Shown: positions 7,582-12,628 of the stretch, piece by piece
Numbering within the stretch: position 1 is the first letter of the stretch
How the letters are laid out: each line of letters opens with the position of its first letter
The notes under the pieces: model-generated
The model's input: the letters and a program-made list of their open reading frames with translations, nothing else
What the model was told of the DNA's origin: nothing
Databases searched by the model: none
Position numbers and translations under genes: made by a program
NCBI GenBank assembly: GCA_024404275.1
Contig: JAKSQG010000034.1
Location: 1-12,628, forward strand
DNA length: 12,628 nt
Direction: 5' to 3'
Source: Clostridia bacterium
GTDB lineage: Bacteria > Bacillota > Clostridia > Christensenellales > Aristaeellaceae

Positions 7582-7686
7582 TCCTTTGTGGTATCTGGCT
7601 TTGCTTTGCACATCTACAACATAATTGGCACCCCTTTATTTCTCAGCAAAACGCCAAATCTATTTTTTTATTGTCCATCCCGGCAA

Positions 7687-7705
7687 TTTGGCACGGCATT
7701 CGCAT
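7687..7705 (+). promoter_or_regulatory. tctC: sigma-54 (-24/-12) promoter for tctC
   Basis: The site TTTGGCACG-GC-ATTCGCAT has GG at 7690-7691 and GC at 7702-7703 with ten bases between. It matches the facing tctB promoter at 21 of 24 positions, including the same TCGCA variant at -12. The predicted start near 7715 gives a leader of about 40 bases, which contains a small inverted repeat AGGCC-TAT-GGCCT (7721-7733). Confidence 0.88.
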
Positions 7706-7742
7706 AGATAAGATATACAAAGGCCTATGGCCTAAAATAAAA

Positions 7743-7755
7743 GGAGGAAACCTCT
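7743..7755 (+). promoter_or_regulatory. tctC: tctC ribosome site inside a small hairpin
   Basis: The AGGAGG at 7742-7747 is followed by AAA and CCTCT, so GAGG can pair with CCTC plus one G-U pair just before the ATG at 7756. The stem is only about five pairs, so it may modestly limit initiation or simply be chance. The ribosome site itself is strong and fixes the start. Confidence 0.4.
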
Positions 7756-8715
7756 ATGAAGAAGTTCTTCGCTGCTCTTCTCGTGATGGCCATGCTGCTG
7801 TGCAGCGTGTCCGCTCTCGCCGAATGGCCCGAGCGCGCCATCGAACTCATCGTCCCCGCCAACCCCGGTGGAGATACCGACGCCAACGCCCGTGCTCTGG
7901 CTGCTGCTCTGAATCAGGAGTATGGCTGGAACGTGATCGTGTCCAACATGAACGGCGGCTCCGGCGCTGTTGCCTTCGAAGACCTGATGAACAACCCCGA
8001 CCCCGGCTACCGCTTCGTGTTCTATCACTCTGGCGCTTGCACCACTGAGCTGATGGAAGTGTACACCTTCTCCGTGTGCGAAGCCTTCAAGCTGGTCGGC
8101 ATGCCCATCCTGGACTTCACCAGCGCCTTCCTGATCAACACCAACAACTCCAAGTTCAACGATATCCCCTCTCTGGTGGACTACATGAAGGCTCATCCCG
8201 GTGAGGTCACCTTCGCCACCGAGCTGGGCAACTTCACCCACCTGCATGCTCTGGCTTTCCAGGCTGCCGCTGGCGTTGAGTTCGCTATCGAAGACCATGG
8301 CACCGCTTCCCAGAAGATCGTTGACCTGCTGGGCGACCGCGTTGACGTGATCGATACCCAGGCTGGTCTGGGCACCATCAAGGACAACATGGCTGCCGGC
8401 AACATGATCTGCCTGGCCATCATGGCTCAGGAAGCTCTGGCTGCTGCTCCCGAACTGCACACCTTCACCGAGTACGGCTACGATGTCGTGTTCCCCAAGT
8501 TCTTCTACGTTGCCGCTCCCAACGAGTGCGATGACGCCATCGTTGACGCTTTCAACGCCAAGCTGGCCACCGTTATCGCCAACGCCGACCTGAACACCTT
8601 CGCCGATGCCGCTTACCTGTCTCTGACCTCCATGTCTCCCGCCGAGACCGAGGCCTACTACACCGAGCAGATGGGCATCTACGAGTCCTACCTGGCCGAC
8701 TTCCTGGGCGACTAA
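7756..8715 (+). CDS. tctC: tripartite tricarboxylate transporter substrate-binding protein TctC (Bug family)
   Basis: This 319-residue exported binding protein captures the carboxylate substrate and delivers it to TctA/TctB. A Sec signal peptide (Lys2-Lys3, hydrophobic core, cleavage predicted after A22 in ALA-EWP) is followed by the Bug-family opening WPERAIELIVPANPGGDTDANARALA. Later elements are typical too, including GNFTHLHALAFQAAAG and the following DHGTASQKIVDLLGDRVDVID. Length is the family norm. Cys16 is present, but the residues before it (MLL) do not make a lipobox, so it appears to be cleaved and released rather than lipid-anchored, which is odd for a monoderm. Strongly biased codon use (CTG, GGC, AAC, ATC, GCT) suggests high expression. 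Start: ATG with AAGGAGG eight bases upstream. Divergent from tctB with its own sigma-54-type promoter; ended by a strong hairpin. Stop codon TAA. Confidence 0.93.
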   Translation: MKKFFAALLVMAMLLCSVSALAEWPERAIELIVPANPGGDTDANARALAAALNQEYGWNVIVSNMNGGSGAVAFEDLMNNPDPGYRFVFYHSGACTTELMEVYTFSVCEAFKLVGMPILDFTSAFLINTNNSKFNDIPSLVDYMKAHPGEVTFATELGNFTHLHALAFQAAAGVEFAIEDHGTASQKIVDLLGDRVDVIDTQAGLGTIKDNMAAGNMICLAIMAQEALAAAPELHTFTEYGYDVVFPKFFYVAAPNECDDAIVDAFNAKLATVIANADLNTFADAAYLSLTSMSPAETEAYYTEQMGIYESYLADFLGD

Positions 8716-8731
8716 TTTAAGACTCAACCTC

Positions 8732-8766
8732 AAGGGGTACGGCGCAGTTCGTGCGCCGTACCCCTT
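8732..8766 (+). terminator. strong hairpin after tctC
   Basis: Perfect 15-bp arms AAGGGGTACGGCGCA (8732-8746) and TGCGCCGTACCCCTT (8752-8766) enclose GTTCG, starting 16 bases after the tctC stop. The following bases, CCCTTATCC, are a poor U-tract, so it may act as an mRNA 3'-end stabiliser as much as an intrinsic terminator. Confidence 0.75.
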
Positions 8767-8889
8767 CCCTTATCCGCAGGAGGAAAGACCCTGCCTTCCT
8801 GTTCTCCCCAATATGCACTCAGCCGGCACGGTGGCATGCTGTAATGCGTATTACCATCATTGATTCGATCTTTATCGGAGGTTGCTTTT

Positions 8890-9462
8890 ATGAAACGTTT
8901 TACCGCGCTGCTGCTCAGCCTGCTGCTGCTCTTCTCCTGCATGGTCCCCGCATCCGCCGCCCGTATGATGCAGACTTTCTCCAATGAGTATTTCCAGATT
9001 TATCTCCCCGGTGACTGGGTCATTGACCTTTCCAGCGTCGCCGATTATTACGGCAAGCTGGACCTCGGCTTTGCCTATTCCGGGGATAAGACCATGCTTC
9101 TGGAGGCCTATCTGAATTTTTACAGTGAATGGGCGCAGGATTCCCTGTGGATCAACGATGCCTCCTTCGAGGACTATCTGATCGTCCTGATGGATGATTT
9201 CAAGAATGAATCCCCCGAAATGATCTCCAAGTTCTACGCCGGCAAATACCCGGGCGCGCTGCTGAAGCTGACCGGTGATTATGGCACCTACCTTTTTGGT
9301 GAAATCATGATCAATGCCTATGCCTACAGCTTCTATTTCTATCTTCTCAACGAAGATGACACCGTCAATTCCAACATCACGCAGGATGAAATCGAGCTTT
9401 TCCAGAGCATTCTGGAAACCTTTATTCCTTCCAACACCGTTGCCGCAACAAACGCAAACTGA
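8890..9462 (+). CDS. small secreted protein of unknown function
   Basis: This 190-residue protein has a clear signal peptide: MKRF, a Leu-rich core, then PASAA with cleavage after about residue 23. Cys17 is preceded by LFS, a poor lipobox, so lipid anchoring is doubtful. The mature part of about 165 residues is acidic and rich in aromatic residues and opens with FSNEYFQIYLPGDWVIDLS. That 'ordinary strand, P-x-x-W' opening resembles small extracytoplasmic proteins with a Mog1/PsbP-like fold, but this is only a weak impression. ATG at 8890 is chosen because CGGAGG lies just upstream and the signal peptide starts there; an upstream in-frame start at 8860 lacks both. It lies between the tctC hairpin and its own terminator, so it is probably monocistronic, though I see no clear promoter in 8767-8889. 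I do not recognise the gene. Stop codon TGA. Confidence 0.75.
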   Translation: MKRFTALLLSLLLLFSCMVPASAARMMQTFSNEYFQIYLPGDWVIDLSSVADYYGKLDLGFAYSGDKTMLLEAYLNFYSEWAQDSLWINDASFEDYLIVLMDDFKNESPEMISKFYAGKYPGALLKLTGDYGTYLFGEIMINAYAYSFYFYLLNEDDTVNSNITQDEIELFQSILETFIPSNTVAATNAN

Positions 9463-9480
9463 TCTCAGCGCGTCATACAG

Positions 9481-9505
9481 GGGCTGCCGCCGGCAGTCCT
9501 TTTTT
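9481..9505 (+). terminator. intrinsic terminator after the small secreted protein gene
   Basis: GGGCTGCC (9481-9488), loop GCC, GGCAGTCC (9492-9499), an 8-bp stem with one G-T pair, is followed immediately by six T residues. It lies 18 bases after the stop codon at 9462 and isolates the secreted-protein gene from the activator gene. Confidence 0.88.
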
Positions 9506-9509
9506 CGTG

Positions 9510-9574
9510 TTTCAAAATAGGATTTTTCATTTTGAAATGGTTTCAGAATAAAAATACAAGATTTCAACTTGAAA
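9510..9574. promoter_or_regulatory. array of TTTCA-N3-TGAAA operator-like palindromes at the activator promoter
   Basis: Two complete palindromes are present: TTTCA-TTT-TGAAA (9525-9537) and TTTCA-ACT-TGAAA (9562-9574). Partial sites begin with TTTCA at 9510 and 9541. The second complete site contains the whole -35 hexamer of the activator's sigma-70 promoter, the arrangement expected for autorepression. The same motif lies between the divergent tct promoters. Confidence 0.7.
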
Positions 9575-9597
9575 TACTATTCATAATTTGTTATAAT
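9569..9597 (+). promoter_or_regulatory. sigma-70-type promoter of the PrpR-type activator gene
   Basis: TTGAAA (9569-9574), a 17-base spacer and a perfect TATAAT (9592-9597) form a near-consensus housekeeping promoter. The predicted start near 9604 precedes the ATG at 9625, which has GAGG ten bases upstream. The regulator would therefore be made independently of sigma-54. Confidence 0.85.
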
Positions 9598-9624
9598 CGG
9601 CGTTGCAAGTGAGGTAGAAAAAAC

Positions 9625-11541
9625 ATGATTCGTATTGCCTTTGTAATGCCCGACCCCACCATGGTGGAAGTTGTTCACAGTGCCTGGGCACTTCATGATA
9701 AAATTTTCGGCAAGAGTCCCGACGTGACCTATACGGTTGACTGTGAGATTCAGCCCGCAGCTGTTGTTGACCGTCATTTCAATGCGGATGTCATCGTCAG
9801 CCGCGGCGGCACAGCCGCCAGCCTCAAGGCCGCCAACATTCTCATCCCCGTGGTGGAAATCCCCATCACCAGCGCGGATATCACTTTTTCCATTCAAAAA
9901 GCCATCAAAAAGCACGGTGAAATGGCCGTTGGTATCGTCGGTATGCCCAATACCATCCGCGGTGCTTACTTTCTGCAGCGCCGTTTTCCCTTTACGGTCA
10001 AAGCCTACCCCACCACCAGCATCAACATCCGCGATCTGATTGACGGCATGGAACGCGCTGTCGCCGATGGTGCACAGCTGATTCTCGCAGGTCACAACAC
10101 CTGCCATTATTGTGAAGAGCACGGCATTCCCGCCGGTCTGATCGAGTCCTCCATCGAATCTGTTTTCCTCGCCATCACCGAAGCCAAGCGCAGTGCCAAC
10201 GTAGCCCAGGTGGAAAGAGAAAACAGCCTGATGTTCCGCAGCGTCATCGAACACGCCATGGAGGGCATCATCGCCGTCGATAAGGACAATATCATTCGTA
10301 CCTTCAACACCGCCGCGGGCACCCTGCTCAACCGCAAGCCTTAGGATATGATCGGTCAATCCGTCGAAAAAAGTCTGCAGGCAGGCCGTTTCAACGCCAT
10401 TCTCTGCTCCCCGCAGCCATATACCAACGAGATCGTCCGCATGAGCGGCGACAATTTTGTTCTGAACAGCATCCCCATGGTATATGAAAACGAGCGTCTT
10501 GGCACGCTTGTCACCTTCCAGGCAGCGCAAAGCATCACCAACGCCGAAAGCCGCTTGCGTGACCATCTGCGCACCAGCGGTCATATCGCCCGTTATCACT
10601 TCAGCGATATCCTCGGGGAAAGCTATTCCCTCCGCATGGCCATCCGTCAGGCACAGCGTTTTGCCCGCGTGGACAGCAACATTCTGCTCTTTGGCGAGAC
10701 CGGTACCGGCAAGGAGCTGTTTGCCCAGTCCATCCACAATGAAAGCGATCGCGCCGCCGGGCCCTTTGTGGCCGTCAACTGCGCTGCCATTCCCGAAAAC
10801 CTGATGGAAAGCGAGCTGTTCGGTTATGAAGCCGGCGCTTTCACAGGCGCTAACAAGGGCGGTAAAGCGGGTCTGTTTGAAGCCGCCCACGACGGAACCA
10901 TTTTTCTGGATGAAGTCAGCGAGATTCCCATGACGCTGCAAAGCCGCCTGCTGCGCGTCATTCAGGAGCGTGAGGTCCGCCGCATCGGCGCTAACAAGGT
11001 CATTCCCATTAACGTCCGCATCATCTGCGCCACCAACCGCGATCTGCCGGAAATGATCCGTCAGAACCGTTTCCGTGAAGACCTGTATTACCGTCTCAAG
11101 GTGCTGAGCGTGCAGCTTCCGCCCCTTCGCGCACGCAATGATGACGTGGCCCTCATCATGCGGCATTATCTGACCTATTACATCAACAAATTCGGCAAAA
11201 TGCCCGTTACGCTGACAGACGAAGCCATTGAATGCATCCGTCAGTACAACTGGCCCGGCAACGTGCGTGAGATCCGCAATATCAGCGAGCAGCTCGCCGT
11301 TCTCTGCGAGGATGACCGCATCACCGCTGAAGATATCGAAGCTGTCCTTCCCATGACACACACGGTTCCCAAAGCTGTCGTCGCCGTTCCACCCTCTTCC
11401 GATGGCAGCCTGAGCGGCCTGCAGAAGCGGCAGATTGCCGAGGTGTTGGCCCGTGCCGGCAGCCGCAAGGAAGCCGCATAGATTCTCGGCATCAGCAAAA
11501 CCACCCTGTGGAGAAAGTGCCGTGAGTTCGGTCTGGATTGA
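9625..11541 (+). CDS. PrpR-type sigma-54-dependent activator with two in-frame UAG codons
   Basis: Translated through UAG at codons 240 and 619 this is a 638-residue protein, the usual size for the family. PrpR_N ligand sensor (about 1-190): DVIVSRGGTAASLKAANI and IPVVEIPITSADI. PAS domain (about 200-305), interrupted by the first UAG between NRKP and DMIGQS. AAA+ domain (about 325-560): Walker A GETGTGK 357-363, the sigma-54-contact loop GAFTGA 404-409, Walker B GTIFLDE 424-430, arginine finger REDLYYRL 484-491, sensor II WPGNVREI 543-550. Fis-type helix-turn-helix at the end: RKEAA-(UAG)-ILGISKTTLWRK. The frame is intact through both UAGs and catalytic residues are all present. Each UAG sits where relatives carry an ordinary polar residue. 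If UAG terminates, the products would be a sensor fragment and, if reinitiated at 10348, an AAA+ fragment without DNA binding. It probably controls the divergent tct promoters. True stop TGA at 11539-11541. Confidence 0.85.
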
Positions 11542-11550
11542 CCCCATTTC

Positions 11551-11578
11551 TTGACATCCCCCGCACAAGGTGTATAAT
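11551..11578 (+). promoter_or_regulatory. mrp: sigma-70-type promoter of mrp
   Basis: A perfect TTGACA (11551-11556), a 16-base spacer and a perfect TATAAT (11573-11578) start ten bases after the activator's TGA. Predicted transcription start is near 11585, giving a leader of about 45 bases that contains AACGCGTT, and uncoupling mrp from the sensor system. Confidence 0.88.
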
Positions 11579-11628
11579 AATTGATTGAAACGCACCAAAC
11601 GCGTTATCCTGAAAAATCGAGGAAAGCT

Positions 11629-12459
11629 ATGAGCGAGAATTGTACGCATGACTGCTCTACCTGCTCGGCCAACTGTTCCTCCCGTGAGCCGCAGGATCTG
11701 CACGAGAAGCCCAATGCGTTTACGCATGTCAAAAAACTGATCGGCGTGGTCAGCGGCAAGGGCGGCGTCGGCAAGAGCCTTGTCACCAGTCTGCTGGCTG
11801 TGCTGATGCGCCGTCAGGGCTATGAAACCGCCATTCTGGACGCCGATATGACCGGTCCCTCCATCCCCCGTGCCTTCGGTCTCAAGGAGCAGGCCATGGG
11901 CAACGAAGATGGTCTGCTGCCCTCCAAGACCAGCACCGGCATCCGTGTGATGTCCCTCAATCTGCTGCTGCCCGAGGAGAGCGATCCCGTCGTATGGCGT
12001 GGTCCTGTCATCGCCGGCGCTGTCAAGCAGTTCTGGACCGATGTGCTGTGGGGCGATGTTGACTTCATGTTTGTCGATATGCCTCCGGGAACCGGCGACG
12101 TGCCGCTGACCGTGTTCCAGTCCCTGCCCGTGGATGGCATCGTTGTCGTTGCCACGCCTCAGGAGCTGGTTGGTATGATCGTTGAGAAGGCCGTCAAGAT
12201 GGCGGATATGATGAATATCCCCGTGTTGGCGCTGGTGGAGAATATGTCCTCCTTCCGCTGCCCTGATTGCGGCAAGGTGCATTCCATCTTCGGCGAAAGC
12301 CATATCGATGGCTTCGCTGCCGCCCACGACATCAACACTGTTTGCCGCCTGCCCATCAACCCCAAGCTGGCTGCCTCCGTGGACGCCGGTGCCATTGAGT
12401 TGGCGGAAGAAGACGGTCTGGACAAGCTGGTCGCCAAACTGGTCTCCATGGTTCAGTAA
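11629..12459 (+). CDS. mrp: Mrp/NBP35 (ApbC)-family iron-sulfur carrier P-loop ATPase
   Basis: This 276-residue cytosolic ATPase belongs to the family that binds and delivers Fe-S clusters to target proteins. It starts with a cysteine cluster, C5-x3-C9-x2-C12-x3-C16, reminiscent of the N-terminal cluster site of NBP35-type members. The deviant Walker A motif GKGGVGKS is at 43-50, DADMTGPSIPR at 71-81, the Walker B region VDMPPGTGD at 149-157, and the C-terminal bridging-cluster motif CPDC at 211-214. Start: ATG at 11629 with GAGGAAAG upstream. An in-frame TTG at 11581 precedes the predicted transcript start, so the longer form is unlikely. It has its own promoter and terminators and is probably a housekeeping neighbour rather than part of the tct system. 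Stop codon TAA. Confidence 0.93.
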   Translation: MSENCTHDCSTCSANCSSREPQDLHEKPNAFTHVKKLIGVVSGKGGVGKSLVTSLLAVLMRRQGYETAILDADMTGPSIPRAFGLKEQAMGNEDGLLPSKTSTGIRVMSLNLLLPEESDPVVWRGPVIAGAVKQFWTDVLWGDVDFMFVDMPPGTGDVPLTVFQSLPVDGIVVVATPQELVGMIVEKAVKMADMMNIPVLALVENMSSFRCPDCGKVHSIFGESHIDGFAAAHDINTVCRLPINPKLAASVDAGAIELAEEDGLDKLVAKLVSMVQ

Positions 12460-12490
12460 TCAACCGATTATTCTCTTCATCAATAACAAA

Positions 12491-12525
12491 AGCGCCCTCT
12501 CGCCTTTCATCGGCGGGAGGGTGCT
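12491..12525. terminator. hairpin terminator after mrp
   Basis: Fourteen-base arms AGCGCCCTCTCGCC (12491-12504) and GGCGGGAGGGTGCT (12512-12525) pair with two G-U pairs around a 7-base loop. TTG follows on the plus strand and TTTTGTTATTG on the minus strand, so it may work better for minus-strand transcription. Confidence 0.7.
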
Positions 12526-12540
12526 TTGCTGTCAATATCA

Positions 12541-12581
12541 AAAAGAGCCGTACTTTCCTGTTTGGAAAGCACGGCTCTTTT
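12541..12581. terminator. bidirectional terminator hairpin
   Basis: AAAAGAGCCGTACTTTCC (12541-12558) and GGAAAGCACGGCTCTTTT (12564-12581) form an 18-bp stem with one A-C mismatch and a TGTTT loop. A T-run ends the stem in each direction, as expected between convergent genes. It is the second of two tandem hairpins after mrp. Confidence 0.85.
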
Positions 12582-12587
12582 GATTCT

Positions 12588-12628
12588 TTAATCGTTGTAT
12601 TTCGGGGCTTCGCTCTCGCAGAAAATGC
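12588..12628 (-). CDS. possible C-terminal end of a convergent gene
   Basis: Read on the minus strand the last 41 bases give IFCESEAPKYND followed by TAA at 12590-12588, placed right before a bidirectional terminator. The hydrophilic ending and the position fit the end of a real gene entering from the right, but 12 residues cannot identify it and the other frames are also short and open. Confidence 0.35.
   Translation of the reverse strand, partial: IFCESEAPKYND

Noticed and set aside
7625..7641. Second TTGGCAC element in the tct gap
   Set aside because: Only the -24 half is present; ten bases after GG the sequence is TT, not GC.
7732..8733. 333-codon open frame opposite tctC
   Set aside because: Mirror frame of a highly codon-biased gene; the plus-strand frame has a signal peptide, family motifs, ribosome site and promoter.
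8823..8845. Possible -24/-12 promoter (GGCACGGTGGCATGC and TGGCATGCTGTAATGC) upstream of the small secreted protein
   Set aside because: In both readings the GG-to-GC spacing is eleven bases, not ten, which sigma-54 does not normally tolerate.
10348..11481. Treating the AAA+ part as a separate gene starting at ATG 10348
   Set aside because: It begins inside the PAS domain, two codons after an in-frame UAG, with no ribosome site of its own; it is the continuation of the upstream frame.
9577..12327. 916-codon open frame on the minus strand opposite the activator and mrp
   Set aside because: It is antisense to two genes with clear domains and promoters, has a composition (many H, G, D, Q) typical of a shadow frame, and shows no motif or ribosome site.

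Overview
The window looks like chromosome from a moderately GC-rich Clostridia-type Firmicute, probably a gut anaerobe. I infer this from the AGGAGG-type ribosome sites, the Firmicute-like family members and near-consensus sigma-70 promoters; no rRNA or other marker fixes the taxon. There are twelve protein genes or fragments, no RNA genes, and no insertion sequences or CRISPR.

Minus strand, 7330 down to 1: tctB, tctA, rpoN (sigma-54), a DapA-superfamily lyase/aldolase, an AEC-family permease, a GarR-type tartronate semialdehyde reductase, and the first 306 residues of a PrpR_N/PAS activator that runs off the window. Plus strand: tctC (binding protein of the same tripartite tricarboxylate transporter), a small secreted protein, a full-length PrpR_N-PAS-AAA+-Fis activator of sigma-54, and an Mrp/NBP35 ATPase with its own promoter and tandem terminators. 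A minus-strand C-terminal fragment may enter at the right edge.

The parts form what looks like a self-contained sigma-54 regulon. The divergent tctB/tctC gap holds two facing -24/-12 promoters that are nearly identical over 24 bases. Between them lies a palindrome, TTTCA-N3-TGAAA, with partial copies around it. The same palindrome occurs twice, again with partial copies, at the sigma-70 promoter of the plus-strand activator, once overlapping its -35 box. rpoN sits just downstream of tctA, so a sigma-54 promoter probably contributes to making sigma-54. My model is that the activator senses a carboxylate, binds the shared palindrome, drives both halves of the transporter and represses itself. 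The lyase and reductase would then take a sugar acid to pyruvate and glycerate. The substrate is inferred, not shown.

The most unusual observation is that the plus-strand activator is interrupted by two in-frame UAG codons (10342-10344 and 11479-11481) with perfect frame and conserved domain sequence on both sides. No other gene with a visible end in the window stops with UAG; all use UAA or UGA. Either UAG is read as an amino acid here (Gln, Lys, Glu or pyrrolysine are all compatible), or the gene has two independent nonsense mutations.
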